64,000 nt of DNA from contig NZ_JIBE01000009.1 of NCBI RefSeq assembly GCF_000620465.1, positions 1 to 64,000 on the forward strand. Reading direction: 5' to 3'. Of the stretch, positions 1 through 9,498 are shown one piece after another. The stretch is from Ralstonia sp. UNC404CL21Col (GTDB lineage Bacteria > Pseudomonadota > Gammaproteobacteria > Burkholderiales > Burkholderiaceae). The notes beneath the pieces were generated by a model. It ran no database searches. It saw nothing but the letters and a program-made list of their open reading frames with translations, and was not told the DNA's origin. The position numbers and the translations under genes were made by a program. The stretch's first letter is position 1. Every line of letters starts with the position of its first letter.

Positions 1-80
1 CATCTCGGGCGCGCATTTCTTTGCTTACTTTCTTTGGGCAAGACCAAAGAAAGTGAGTCAGCCCCGGCAGGGGATGAAAC
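1..80 (+). repeat. Dispersed repeat with internal hairpin, copy A
   Basis: This stretch matches the reverse complement of 61477-61554 almost base for base; the main differences are single-base changes and two one-base indels in the hairpin loop. It contains a perfect 11-bp stem (27-37 with 44-54, arms ACTTTCTTTGG and CCAAAGAAAGT). It lies just beyond the 3' end of gspF and could act as a transcription stop or as a REP-like element. The left part may continue outside the window. Confidence 0.8.
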
Positions 81-114
81 AAGGGATGCACCAAAGCCCA
101 AAAAACAAAAACCC

Positions 115-1326
115 TCAGTGCACCAACTGATTAATCTCAATAATCGGCATCAACACCGCCAACACAATCAACAACACCACCACACCCATCGTCAAAATCA
201 GCGCCGGCTCAAGCAAGCCCGTGAGAAACAGCGTCCGACGCTCAAGCTCTTGAGCCTCCCCTTGCGCAGCCCGCTCCAACATCGCAGGCAGGTTCCCCGT
301 CGCCTCACCCGAGCGAATCAAATGCACCAGCACAGGCGGAAACTGGTTCTGCGCTGCCAACGCCCGCGCCAGCGAAGTCCCTTCCCGCACGCGTGTGGAG
401 GCATCCTCGACGTTGGTCTTGAGCGCAACGTTGTTCAGCGTTTCCCCCGCTGCCTGCAACCCACGCAAGATCGGCACGCCGGCACTCGTCAGGATCGCCA
501 GCGTGCTCGCAAACCGCGCGGTGTTGTAACCGCGGACGAGCTTGCCGAACAGCGGCGCCGTCAGCAGCCATTTGTGCCATGACAACCGTAGCGCCGGCTG
601 CTTGAGCAGATTGCGGATCAGCACGCCAATGGCCGCAAGCACGATCGCTGCCAGCCAGCCCCAGTTCCGCACAAAGTCCGACAGCCACAGCATGATGATC
701 GTGAGCGTCGGCAGCTTTTGCTTGGTGTTGGCAAATACGCTGACCACCTGCGGCACCACGTAGGACAGCAGGAAGATCACGATCGCAAACGCCACCACCG
801 TGACGATGGCGGGGTACGTGAAGGCCAGTTTGATCTTCGAGGTGAGCGCGTTGCGGCTCTCGATGTAGTCCGCCAGGCGCGAGAGGACGAGGCCGAGGTT
901 GCCGGAGTGCTCGCCCGCTGAAACGAGGGCGCGGTAGATGTCGGGAAAATCCTTCGGATGCTGCGCCAGCGCCACCGACAGCGAGCTGCCGCCCACCACT
1001 TCCGCGCGGATGGCGGCGAGCAGTTCGCCGACGTAGGCGCGTTCGGCCTGATCGGCCAGCGCGGCCAGCGCTTCATCGAGCGGCAGGCCCGCCACCAGCA
1101 GGCTGGCGAGCTGGCGCGTGACGAGCGCGTTTTCCTGCGCCGAGAGCCGCTTGCCGAAGCTGGACCCGCCGCGCTTGGTGGCCTGTGCGCCCAGCGCGTC
1201 CACCAGCAGCGGCGTCAGCCCGCGTGCACGCAGCAGCGTGCGCGCCTGGCGCGCGCTGTCGGCTTCGATGACGCCCTTGTCGGTCTTGCCGGTGGCGTCG
1301 GCGGCTTCGTAGCGGAAGGCTGGCAT
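115..1326 (-). CDS. gspF: Type II secretion inner-membrane platform protein GspF
   Basis: 403 aa, the usual length for GspF/PilC proteins. GspF is the polytopic platform protein that links the cytoplasmic ATPase GspE to pseudopilus assembly. The N-terminus (MPAFRYEAADATGKTDKGVIEADS) shows the standard start of the family. Two cytoplasmic T2SSF domains follow (about residues 70-190 and 270-395), separated by hydrophobic segments near 170-195 and 220-240, with a last membrane segment at the C-terminus (LLEPALILTMGVVVLLIVLAVLMP region). It is the last gene of the leftward gsp operon, 22 bases after gspE. No strong Shine-Dalgarno sequence is visible, so it may depend on translation of gspE. Confidence 0.95.
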   Translation of the reverse strand: MPAFRYEAADATGKTDKGVIEADSARQARTLLRARGLTPLLVDALGAQATKRGGSSFGKRLSAQENALVTRQLASLLVAGLPLDEALAALADQAERAYVGELLAAIRAEVVGGSSLSVALAQHPKDFPDIYRALVSAGEHSGNLGLVLSRLADYIESRNALTSKIKLAFTYPAIVTVVAFAIVIFLLSYVVPQVVSVFANTKQKLPTLTIIMLWLSDFVRNWGWLAAIVLAAIGVLIRNLLKQPALRLSWHKWLLTAPLFGKLVRGYNTARFASTLAILTSAGVPILRGLQAAGETLNNVALKTNVEDASTRVREGTSLARALAAQNQFPPVLVHLIRSGEATGNLPAMLERAAQGEAQELERRTLFLTGLLEPALILTMGVVVLLIVLAVLMPIIEINQLVH

Positions 1327-1348
1327 GCGCTATTCGTTGATTCGCGTC

Positions 1349-2905
1349 TTAGTCGCGCGTGACACGCAGCACTTCTTCCAGCGACGTGGCGCCGGTGTCG
1401 ATCCAGCGCTGTGCATCCATGCGCATCGTCTGCATGCCCTGGCCGATGGCGAACGCCTTGATCTCGGATTCAGCGGCCTGGCGGTGGATCATCGTCTGGA
1501 TTTCGGGCGTGACGGTCAGCAGTTCGTACACGCCGGTGCGGCCCTGGTAGCCGGAGTTGCTGCAACGGTCGCAGCCGACGTGATGCCACACCGATTTGCG
1601 TGCCGGCGCGGCCGGTGTCACACCCTCTGCCACCGGCGTGCCGGCCACGGCTTCCAGTTCGGCCGCGGTGAGTTCGAGCACTTCTTCGCGGCGGCAATGC
1701 ACGCACAGGCGACGTACCAGCCGCTGCGCCAGCACACCCAGCAGCGACGACGACAGCAGGAACGGTTCGATCCCCATGTCGATCAGGCGCGTCACGGCGG
1801 AAGCGGAATCGTTCGTGTGCAGCGTCGCCAGCACTAGGTGGCCCGTCAGCGAGGCCTGCACGGCAATCTGCGCGGTTTCCAGGTCGCGGATTTCCCCGAT
1901 CATCACCACGTCCGGGTCCTGGCGCAGGATGGCGCGCAGGGCCTTGGCGAAGGTCATGTCGATCTTCGGGTTGACCTGCGTCTGGCCAATGCCGTCGAGG
2001 TCGTATTCGATCGGGTCTTCCACCGTCATGATGTTGGTGGACGCTGAATCGAGCCGCGACAGCGCCGCGTACAGCGTGGTCGTCTTGCCCGAACCGGTCG
2101 GGCCGGTCACGAGCACGATGCCGTGCGGCTGGTTGATCAGGTGGTCAAAGCGCGCCAGCGTGCCGGCGCCCATACCCAGCTTGCCCAGGTCGAGCCGGCC
2201 GGCTTCCTTGTCGAGCAGACGCAGCACCGCGCGCTCGCCGTGGCCGGTGGGCAGCGTGCTCACACGCACGTCTACGGGGCGTCCGCCCACGCGCAGCGTG
2301 ATGCGACCATCCTGCGGCAGGCGTTTTTCGGCAATGTCGAGCTGCGCCATGATCTTGATGCGCGAAATGAGCGCGCCATGCAGCGCCTTCTTCGGGCGCA
2401 CGACGTCGCGCAGCGTCCCATCGACGCGAAAGCGCACGACGGATGCATTCTCGAACGGCTCGATGTGAATGTCCGATGCGCCTTCGCGCGCGGCCTGCGT
2501 AAGCAGCGCGTTGATCATGCGGATGATCGGCGCGTCGTCTTCGGATTCAAGCAGGTCTTCCACGGCCGGAATGTCCTGCATCAGGCGCGAGAGGTCGACT
2601 TCGCCTTCCACTTCGCCCACCACCTGGGCCGCGCTGCCGTCTTGCGCGTTGTAGGCCGTCTGCGTGGCGGTGGACAGCGCTGCCGTGTCGAGCGTTACCA
2701 GATGCAGCGCGCCGAACACGCGGCCGAGTTCGGCCAGCGCGGTGCGCGAGGTTTCGGGGCAGACCCACACTTCCAGCGTGTCGACGTCCTGGCGGGCGAC
2801 GAGCAACCTGGCGTCGCGCGCAAACGCATACGGCACGAGCCGCACGGCCGACTGAGAGGGCGGCTCGAGCGTGCTGACGTCGGTGGTGGAAGCGTGCGTG
2901 GCCAT
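1349..2905 (-). CDS. gspE: Type II secretion ATPase GspE
   Basis: Cytoplasmic hexameric ATPase that powers pseudopilus assembly. The start at 2905 (MATHASTTDV) gives 518 aa; the open frame runs further upstream but that part is arginine-rich sequence antisense to gspD's 3' end and is not credible. Visible motifs are the Walker A GPTGSGKTTT, the Asp-box/Walker B region DPDVVMIGEIRD, and a His-box region (LATLHTND). A CxxC...CxxC zinc-binding tetracysteine element (CVHC, CDRC) is present near the C-terminus, as in T2SS ATPases. The N-terminal domain (about 20-150) should bind GspL. It lies between gspD (16 bases) and gspF (22 bases). Confidence 0.96.
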   Translation of the reverse strand: MATHASTTDVSTLEPPSQSAVRLVPYAFARDARLLVARQDVDTLEVWVCPETSRTALAELGRVFGALHLVTLDTAALSTATQTAYNAQDGSAAQVVGEVEGEVDLSRLMQDIPAVEDLLESEDDAPIIRMINALLTQAAREGASDIHIEPFENASVVRFRVDGTLRDVVRPKKALHGALISRIKIMAQLDIAEKRLPQDGRITLRVGGRPVDVRVSTLPTGHGERAVLRLLDKEAGRLDLGKLGMGAGTLARFDHLINQPHGIVLVTGPTGSGKTTTLYAALSRLDSASTNIMTVEDPIEYDLDGIGQTQVNPKIDMTFAKALRAILRQDPDVVMIGEIRDLETAQIAVQASLTGHLVLATLHTNDSASAVTRLIDMGIEPFLLSSSLLGVLAQRLVRRLCVHCRREEVLELTAAELEAVAGTPVAEGVTPAAPARKSVWHHVGCDRCSNSGYQGRTGVYELLTVTPEIQTMIHRQAAESEIKAFAIGQGMQTMRMDAQRWIDTGATSLEEVLRVTRD

Positions 2906-2921
2906 GGTTCGTTGTCCGTTG

Positions 2922-5339
2922 TCAGCCGCCATTGCGCGGCGCGTTGCCGTCGTAGCCGCCCGAGGTGGGCGCCGCGAAATTCTGCAGGCGCGGCTGGCTG
3001 CGCGTGGTGCCCTGCGGCATCGGCATCGGGGCGCCCGGGGGCACCTGCGTACCGGCCGGGCCCTTCGGCACGATCGACACATCGCCGTAGTTGTCGGCCG
3101 GGCGCATGGCCTCGGGCGTGGGAAGCACCGGCGTGTCCTTGTCCGACGTGGTCGGCAGCATGTTCGGCGAGACAAAGCCCTGCTGCGTGTCGCGCATGTA
3201 GTTGTAGCGGTTGTCCGACAGCGCGCCGGTCGCGTCGGCCGTACGCAGGATGATCGGGCGCAGGAACACCAGCAGGTTCGTCTTCACACGCGTCTTGTTC
3301 TCCGAGCGGAACAGCGCGCCCAGGATGGGAATGTCGCCCAGGCCCGGCACCTTTTGCTCGCCGTCCTGGTAGTTGTCTTCCAGCAGGCCGCCCAGCACGA
3401 CGACCTGGCCGTCGTTGGCCAGCACATTGGTCTCGATCGAGCGCACGTTGGTGGTCGGGCCCTGCGTCGCATTCTGCGTGCCCGGCACCACGGCCGACGA
3501 TTCCTGGAAGATCTGCATCTTCACCAGCCCGCCGTCGGTGATCTGCGGCTTGACGCGCAGCGTGATGCCGACGTCCTTGCGGTCGAACGTCTGGAACGGC
3601 GAGACCGAAGCCGACGTGCCCGTCTGCGCATACGAGCCGGTGGTGATCGGCACGTTCTGGCCAATCAGGATCTTGGCTTCTTCGTTGTCGAGCGTGATCA
3701 GGTTCGGGGTGGACAGCACGTTGACGGAGCCGTCGGAGCCCAGCGCCGAGAGCAGCACGCCCAAGCCGCTGCCCCTGTTGAACACGCCGAAGTTGCCGCC
3801 GTTGAGCTGGCCGACGTTCAGGCTGGTCAGCGCCGTCTGTGCGGCCGTGCCGCCGATACCGCCCGAGCCGATGGCGGCGATCGTACCGGCCAGACTGATC
3901 AAGTTGCCCGAACCGGTGCCGTAGTTGGTGCCGCCGCCAATGAACGTGCCCGGCCCGCCACCGCCCACCAGCCACTGGATGCCGAGTTGCGACGCCTTGG
4001 TGGCCGTCACTTCCACGATCATCGATTCGATGTAGACCTGCGCGCGGCGCGCGTCGAGGTCGTCGATCACGGCGCGCAGGTTGCGATAGACCGGCTCGCT
4101 GGCGGTGATGATCAGCGCGTTGGTGGCCGGATCGGCCTGGATGATGCCGCCGGTGGTCGGCGTGTTGTTCTGCCCGAACGAGGCGCGGAACGAAGAGCTG
4201 CCGCCGCCCGAGCCGCTGCCCGAACCCGAGCCGCTGCCGTAGTTGGTGTTCTGCGTGTTCTGGTTCTGCAGGTTGCTCACGCCGCCGGCCGGCTGCGAAG
4301 TTGCGCCTTGCGCAGCGCTCTGGCCGCCGGGCCCGGTCGATGCGGAGGCCGACAGCGTGGCATCGGCCGCCACGATCGCGCGCAGCGTCGTCGCCAGCTG
4401 CACCGCGTTGGCGTTCTTGAGCGGCACCACCCAGATGTTGCCCGGGCGCGCGTTCGGCACGTCCAGCTTGGCGATCAGTTGCTTGGCCTGGGCAAGACGG
4501 GCCGCACTGGACGCACGCACCATCACGCTATTCGAACGCGGCTCTGCCACGACCGACGTACGCAAGCTTGGGTCCGACAGCGCCGCGCCGGCACCGGCCG
4601 CGCCGCCTGCACCACCGGCCGACGGATCGAGCAGCTTCTGCAGCGTGGCCGCCACGTCGATGGCCACGGCGTTCTTCAGCGGAATCAGTTCGGTCTCGCC
4701 GGCCACGGGCGTGTCGATCGACGCGATGATGCGGCCGATGCGGCGCAGGTTGTCGGCGTAATCGGTAATGACCAGCGTGTTGTTGGCCGGGTAGGCGGTG
4801 ATCGTGTTGTTGGGCGCGATCATCGGGCGCAGCACCGGCACCAGGTTGTTGGCCGACTCATGCTGCAGGCGGAAGACCTGCGTGACGACCTGCTCGCCGC
4901 CGCGCGCGCCTGCCGCGCCCACGCTGGTCGGCGAGCCCTGCAGCTTGGCGTCGGCTTCCGGCACGACCTTGGTGAAGCCGTTGCCCTCGACAATCGCGTA
5001 GCCCTGCATGCGCAGGATCGAGCCCAGCGATTCGAGCGCCTGCGAGCGCGTCACCGGTTTTTCGGTGACGAGGTTGACGGTGCCCTTCACGCGCGGGTCG
5101 ACGATGAAGTTCTTGCCGGTGGCCTGGCCGACGGCCTTGACCACGGAGTCCAGATCCGCGTTGACGAAATTCAGCGAGACCTCATCCCCTGGATTACCGG
5201 CGGCGCCGTTCTGGGAGGATGCCGCGCTGGGCGGAGCGGCGAAGACTGGCATCGAGCCGGCCACCATTGTTGCGCAGCATGCCAGGACGATGGCGCGAAC
5301 GGTGAGTCGGGAAGAGGCGTTGTACATGGTCTCGTTCAT
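2922..5339 (-). CDS. gspD: Type II secretion outer-membrane secretin GspD
   Basis: About 805 aa, within the family range. It forms the outer-membrane channel. A signal peptide is visible (RAIVLACCATMVAGSMPVFA, then APPS). The N0 domain (VSLNFVNADLDSVVKAVG) is followed by N1-N3 repeats, a Gly/Ser-rich insert (GSGSGSGSGGGSSS) in the N3 region, and the secretin domain, which includes the VPITTGS motif and the conserved VPGLGDIPILGALFR near the end. The start is uncertain: ATG 5339 (MNETMYN) is given, with ATG 5327 and GTG 5351 as alternatives. It follows gspN in this operon, so order is G-H-I-J-K-L-M-N-D-E-F. Confidence 0.95.
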   Translation of the reverse strand: MNETMYNASSRLTVRAIVLACCATMVAGSMPVFAAPPSAASSQNGAAGNPGDEVSLNFVNADLDSVVKAVGQATGKNFIVDPRVKGTVNLVTEKPVTRSQALESLGSILRMQGYAIVEGNGFTKVVPEADAKLQGSPTSVGAAGARGGEQVVTQVFRLQHESANNLVPVLRPMIAPNNTITAYPANNTLVITDYADNLRRIGRIIASIDTPVAGETELIPLKNAVAIDVAATLQKLLDPSAGGAGGAAGAGAALSDPSLRTSVVAEPRSNSVMVRASSAARLAQAKQLIAKLDVPNARPGNIWVVPLKNANAVQLATTLRAIVAADATLSASASTGPGGQSAAQGATSQPAGGVSNLQNQNTQNTNYGSGSGSGSGSGGGSSSFRASFGQNNTPTTGGIIQADPATNALIITASEPVYRNLRAVIDDLDARRAQVYIESMIVEVTATKASQLGIQWLVGGGGPGTFIGGGTNYGTGSGNLISLAGTIAAIGSGGIGGTAAQTALTSLNVGQLNGGNFGVFNRGSGLGVLLSALGSDGSVNVLSTPNLITLDNEEAKILIGQNVPITTGSYAQTGTSASVSPFQTFDRKDVGITLRVKPQITDGGLVKMQIFQESSAVVPGTQNATQGPTTNVRSIETNVLANDGQVVVLGGLLEDNYQDGEQKVPGLGDIPILGALFRSENKTRVKTNLLVFLRPIILRTADATGALSDNRYNYMRDTQQGFVSPNMLPTTSDKDTPVLPTPEAMRPADNYGDVSIVPKGPAGTQVPPGAPMPMPQGTTRSQPRLQNFAAPTSGGYDGNAPRNGG

Positions 5340-5376
5340 GGTTGTCGGCACGCTGGCTCGCGCGCCGGCTTGAGGA

Positions 5377-6219
5377 TCAAAAGCGGAGTCGATGGTGGGA
5401 CCCGTCGCGCGGGCCCAGCAGACTCAACAGGCCAATCAATTGCGGTTCCGACTCCGGCGTGGCACTGGCCACCCCGTCAAAATGCGCGCCCTGGCCAAGG
5501 GTGCCCTGGCCCTGCAGGGTGAGCGGCCCGGCCAGTGTCGACAGCGACAACTGCATCGGCGCACCGCTCACGCCGCCAAACGACACCACCGCCTGGTAAC
5601 TGCCCAGCGGCCGTACCCGGCTGAGGCTGGATGATACCTGCTCGAGCGTGACAGTCAGCGCGCCCTGGGCGGTATTTGGCTGGCCCTTTCCGCTGCCGAA
5701 TTGGCCCGAGAGCGGCGTCCACTGCGCCCGCAACCGGCCATCCAGCTTGAGCGTGTTGAACGGCGCCCCAACGCCTTCCAGCAACGATGCCGGCAGCGCG
5801 ACCGCGCCGGCCTCTGCCTCCCAATGCCCCGGCGTGACCGTCAGCTTGACCGGCTTCTCCAGCGCGCGATCGTGCGCCAGGCGCGCGCGCAGCGTGCCGG
5901 TCAGCAGCGGCAGCATGTCAATCGACCAGGACAGCCGGCCGGGCAACACGGTCGCATCGGCGCCGCCGTTGCCGGCGGTCAGCGCTAGCGTTGCACTGCC
6001 GTGCCAGAGACTGCCCTGGCTGTCGGCCAGCAAAACACGGTGCCCCGTGGCTGCGGCGATGCGCTCCGCCGCCCACGCGGCCGGATACTGCGCCACCACG
6101 GTCACGCCCACGGCCAGCAGCGCCACACCACACCACAGGACACGCCAGCCGAGGCCCGTGCGGTCGTCCGGCCCGGCACGGCGGCGCAAGCGCAGCGGCG
6201 GCAGCGATTCGATCCCCAT
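5377..6219 (-). CDS. gspN: Type II secretion protein GspN
   Basis: 280 aa. GspN is an accessory inner-membrane T2SS protein of poorly known role, absent from many systems but common in Burkholderiaceae. One N-terminal membrane segment (VLWCGVALLAVGVTVVAQYPAAWAA) is followed by a periplasmic domain of the GspN type (GHRVLLADSQGSLWHGSATLAL, and later PGRLSWSIDMLPLLTGTL). The start ATG 6219 is chosen because it lies 18 bases after the gspM stop and sits in front of the membrane segment; upstream in-frame sequence is antisense to gspM coding. It is followed by gspD. Confidence 0.88.
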   Translation of the reverse strand: MGIESLPPLRLRRRAGPDDRTGLGWRVLWCGVALLAVGVTVVAQYPAAWAAERIAAATGHRVLLADSQGSLWHGSATLALTAGNGGADATVLPGRLSWSIDMLPLLTGTLRARLAHDRALEKPVKLTVTPGHWEAEAGAVALPASLLEGVGAPFNTLKLDGRLRAQWTPLSGQFGSGKGQPNTAQGALTVTLEQVSSSLSRVRPLGSYQAVVSFGGVSGAPMQLSLSTLAGPLTLQGQGTLGQGAHFDGVASATPESEPQLIGLLSLLGPRDGSHHRLRF

Positions 6220-6236
6220 CGGCACGATCGGACCCG

Positions 6237-6806
6237 TCAGCGGCCAGCGGCGGCGGGGCCTTGCAGCGTCGCCGTCACGTTGACCAGGGCCGTCGCGCCC
6301 ACGTATTTGATGTTCGTGTCGATCACCTTCATGCGCTGCGCCTGGCGCACCTCCTGCAGCCATTCGGCGACGGCGCCAAAGGGCACCTTGTCCAGTTGCA
6401 CCTGCACGCTCTCGCCCGACATCGCCATCCGCGTGGCCTTCAGGCCGTGGTTGGTCAGGCTCGCGGTGAGCGCCTGCTGCAGTTCCGCACCGCGCGGCAC
6501 GGGCGCGGCGGCAATGGCCGACAGGCCGCGCGCTTCCTGACCCAGCGTTTCCATCTCGGCGAGCTGCGTACGCATTTGCGGCAGGGCTTTCTCGATGCGG
6601 CGCTGGCCTTCGAAGGCCGGCTCCCACAGCACGAGGTAGACGATCACAAGCAGCAGCACCACGCCGCCACCGGCCAGGATGCGGCGTTCGCGCGGCTCGC
6701 GCTGCATCCAGAACGTCGTGGCGGCGTCGCGCACCGAGTCCGGCACGCCGATGCGCGGCAGGCGACGGGATGACGATCGGGAAGAGGAGGGGGAGGAAGT
6801 CGCCAT
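6237..6806 (-). CDS. gspM: Type II secretion protein GspM
   Basis: 189 aa bitopic inner-membrane protein that partners GspL in the assembly platform. The cytoplasmic N-terminus is short and Ser/Arg-rich. The membrane segment (RILAGGGVVLLLVIVYLVLWEP) precedes a periplasmic ferredoxin-like domain beginning near the GQRRIEKALPQMRTQLAEME coiled-coil region. Start ATG 6806 lies 11 bases after the gspL stop; an in-frame upstream start would intrude into gspL. No clear ribosome site is seen, suggesting coupling to gspL translation. Confidence 0.9.
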   Translation of the reverse strand: MATSSPSSSRSSSRRLPRIGVPDSVRDAATTFWMQREPRERRILAGGGVVLLLVIVYLVLWEPAFEGQRRIEKALPQMRTQLAEMETLGQEARGLSAIAAAPVPRGAELQQALTASLTNHGLKATRMAMSGESVQVQLDKVPFGAVAEWLQEVRQAQRMKVIDTNIKYVGATALVNVTATLQGPAAAGR

Positions 6807-6816
6807 GGAGGAATCG

Positions 6817-8253
6817 TTATTGGGCGATGGAGACCGTCCAGCGCGAGCCCGGTACGGTCGCCTCGGCACCGCGCGGGGCCTCGGCGGTGTCCATGTTCAG
6901 GCCGACATTGCGGGCGGCGGTGCGCAGGCTGGCGGTGTCGGTGCCGTCCTTGAGCGTGACCGTGAGCGCGCGGCCGTGGTAATCGAGCGCGAGCAGCGCA
7001 TCGGGCGCGAGGCCGGTGGCGGCCTGGGCAAAGCGATCGGCCAGCGGCAGGAAGTCTTCCGGCGCCGATTTGCCGGCGGCCAAGCGCAGTTGCTCGACCT
7101 GGCGGCGCATCTGCGCGGGCGGGTCGAGGATCACCGGCGTATTCGGGAATGCCGTTTGCAACTGCGCGCGCATGGCGGAATCCAGCCGCTTCTGCTCCGC
7201 GCGCAGCGTGAGCCAGCGGGCGTTCATGCCGATGAGCTGCACGACCACGATCAGCACGGCCAGCGCGATGGGCAGGCGCCAGAGGCTCCAGTCCATGCCG
7301 GCCACGCCGCCGCGTGCAAAGTCGAACTGGCAGAGATCGGCTTCGCCGGAGGTGAGGGCGTCGCGGGCGCCGGCGGCCCAAGTGGACCAGTCCAGCGTGG
7401 CGGTCGTGGGGTCGGTCGACAGGCCGGGCGCCAGCTCGCGCAATGCGGGCGACACCATCAGCGTGGCCGGCGTCGGCGCAATCCCCAGCCAGTTGCCGAC
7501 GTTGGCCGGTAGCAGCCGCAGGCCGTAGCCCTCGGCGCGGCCGGTGCGTACGGTGATGTCGACGGCCACGGGCGCGTCCGGGTCGGACGATGGCGCCGCG
7601 TCGAGCGCGATGGTGGCCGGTGCGATTGCCGCAACGGCGTCAGCCACGGGCAATTCGACTGCAGGCTCGGCGGCTGCGGAAGCATCGAGCGATGGCTCTG
7701 CGCGTTCGACGGCGTTTGCCGATGCTGCAATCAGCGCTGCCGCTGCGGCAGGCGTTTCAAACGGCACGCAAAGCTGCGCAGGCAGCAGATGGCAGGTGCG
7801 GTGCTTGTGACCGGCAAAGGTATCGAGAATGAAGCGAACCCACGCACGGTCGGCAATCATCAATGCGCGCGATTGCGGCTCGCGGGGTGCCCGCCAGCCA
7901 CGCGTGGGGGCGTCGCCCAAGCGTGGCCCAAGGGCGATATGGCATTGCTGCGCGTCCTGCACGAGGCGGTCTTCCACCAGGTTCGGCAGGGCCAGACGCA
8001 GTTTGGGCAGCGCCAGCGGCGGCACGTTGGCCGGCACCAGCAGCACATCGGCGGCGGGCAGCAGGAGCACCAGCCGATCGGCCGCGGGCAGCTCGTCGGT
8101 GCGCGACGTGCCTTCGCGCTGAACACGTTGGGCCCCAAGCGCGCCCTCTTCACGCACCAGCGCGAACGGCACGGAGGCAAGCGCGCCCGCCGACCAGCGT
8201 TCGGGCGATTGAATGGGCCGGTGCGGCAGGCGCACGTACAGGGAGGTCGTCAA
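6817..8253 (-). CDS. gspL: Type II secretion protein GspL
   Basis: 478 aa. GspL has a cytoplasmic actin-like domain that recruits GspE, one membrane span and a periplasmic domain. The cytoplasmic part contains the family-like DRLVLLLPAADVLLVPANVPPL and LPNLVEDRLVQD segments; the membrane segment is at about residue 315 (WRLPIALAVLIVVVQLIGMNA). The start is TTG at 8253: a strong AGGAG lies six bases upstream and the frame matches the family N-terminus (TSLYVRLP). A low-complexity Ala-rich insert (about 165-225) separates two halves of the cytoplasmic domain. It is separated from gspK by 164 bases with no gene. Confidence 0.9.
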   Translation of the reverse strand: MTTSLYVRLPHRPIQSPERWSAGALASVPFALVREEGALGAQRVQREGTSRTDELPAADRLVLLLPAADVLLVPANVPPLALPKLRLALPNLVEDRLVQDAQQCHIALGPRLGDAPTRGWRAPREPQSRALMIADRAWVRFILDTFAGHKHRTCHLLPAQLCVPFETPAAAAALIAASANAVERAEPSLDASAAAEPAVELPVADAVAAIAPATIALDAAPSSDPDAPVAVDITVRTGRAEGYGLRLLPANVGNWLGIAPTPATLMVSPALRELAPGLSTDPTTATLDWSTWAAGARDALTSGEADLCQFDFARGGVAGMDWSLWRLPIALAVLIVVVQLIGMNARWLTLRAEQKRLDSAMRAQLQTAFPNTPVILDPPAQMRRQVEQLRLAAGKSAPEDFLPLADRFAQAATGLAPDALLALDYHGRALTVTLKDGTDTASLRTAARNVGLNMDTAEAPRGAEATVPGSRWTVSIAQ

Positions 8254-8417
8254 ACCGCTCCTCTATTGATCTTGAGAGTGTGAATGCGAACTGCCAACGG
8301 AAGCGCCGGATTGCGCAAGACCCGCGATGCTGAACGATGCGGATGACAATACGGCGAAGGCCAGGGTCTGTCTACAAGCGGCGCGTACGCACGTGCAGGG
8401 GTGTTGCGCCGCTGTCA

Positions 8418-9497
8418 TCACGGAATCTCGTCGATGCGGCGGATCCAGACGATGCGGGTCGCGTTATTGTTGATCGGATCCCCACGTGAAACAAGCGCCA
8501 CTTCTCCGATCCGGGCGCGCTCGTGGCGGGCCATGCCGTAGACCAGAAAATAGTGCGTCTGCACGTCCAGCAGGTTGGCCGCGGCAGTGGTGTCGACCCC
8601 GGGCGCGATGCCGCGCAACTGGTTGGTGACGTCGCCGATATTGCGGAAGTACGCGCGGTCGCGCGCCTGCACCAATGCGCGGGCGCGGTCCAGGCTCAGG
8701 TTCGGGATGACAGAGGCCAGTACTTCGGCGCTCGCCGTGTTGGCGTTGATCTGCGTGCGGGTGGGCAGCACGACCACGTAGGGGCGCAGCTTGGCGATCA
8801 TGTCGGCTGTGTAGCCGGGAATCGTCAGCAGGCTGGCCACGTCGTCGAGGGGTCTTGGGCCGTTGCTGTTGCTGCCGCCGCTTCCGCCGCTGTCTTCACC
8901 GCCTTGCTGGCCGCCCTGCATGCCTTCGATCGACTGGAAGCCGCCCAGCATCTGCGCCAGGTACGTCGCCGTGACATTGGCCAGGCTGGGGTCGATGCTC
9001 AGCGACTGCAGCAGCAGGCCGTACGCCTTGATGGCGTCCTTGTCGCGGCCGGTGATGAGCGTGCGGGCGCCCAGCGTCTGCGCTGTCAGCAGGTTCATCA
9101 GGTTGAAGCGCGCCTGGGCATCGAAGATGCGGCCCGAGAGGTACGACTCCTCGCCGGCGGTATCCGTGCGCAGCGAGCTGCCGAGAAAATCCGACAGCTT
9201 GGTTTCCTGGATCGGCACGGCCCAGATTTCGCCCAGGTGGTCGACGGCGCCGGTGCGGCGCTGGTCGTCGCGCAGGATGAGGCGCGCCCAGTCGATGCCC
9301 GCCCGCGCGATCCACGTGGCCTGCGCCTTCAGGCGCTGGTTTTCTACGGCGCGAATTTCTACCTGCTGGCGCCACAGCATGCCCGACACGATCACCACGG
9401 CCAGCGTGACCACCAGCAGCGCCGTGATGATGGCCGCGCCGCGCTGGCGCTTCGCGCGCAGGTGAGGATGAGCGCATCGACGGGAGCATCGCGCCAT
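8418..9497 (-). CDS. gspK: Type II secretion minor pseudopilin GspK
   Basis: 359 aa, typical for GspK, the large minor pseudopilin that caps the pseudopilus with GspI and GspJ. The prepilin signal is degenerate, as is normal for GspK (RQRGAAIITALLVVTLAVVIVSGMLW): the residue after the cleaved Gly is Ala and position +5 is not Glu. The large C-terminal domain carries the motif ARFNLMNLLT and the SAM-like segment TRTQINANTASAEVLASVIP. A Gly/Ser-rich stretch (GGQQGGEDSGGSGGSNSN) marks a loop. The start ATG lies one base after the gspJ stop. Confidence 0.93.
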   Translation of the reverse strand: MARCSRRCAHPHLRAKRQRGAAIITALLVVTLAVVIVSGMLWRQQVEIRAVENQRLKAQATWIARAGIDWARLILRDDQRRTGAVDHLGEIWAVPIQETKLSDFLGSSLRTDTAGEESYLSGRIFDAQARFNLMNLLTAQTLGARTLITGRDKDAIKAYGLLLQSLSIDPSLANVTATYLAQMLGGFQSIEGMQGGQQGGEDSGGSGGSNSNGPRPLDDVASLLTIPGYTADMIAKLRPYVVVLPTRTQINANTASAEVLASVIPNLSLDRARALVQARDRAYFRNIGDVTNQLRGIAPGVDTTAAANLLDVQTHYFLVYGMARHERARIGEVALVSRGDPINNNATRIVWIRRIDEIP

Positions 9498-9498
9498 G

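Noticed and set aside
2871-5522. 883-codon plus-strand frame opposite gspD/gspE
   Set aside because: It is the antisense frame of confidently assigned gspD; composition is arginine-rich noise with no motif.
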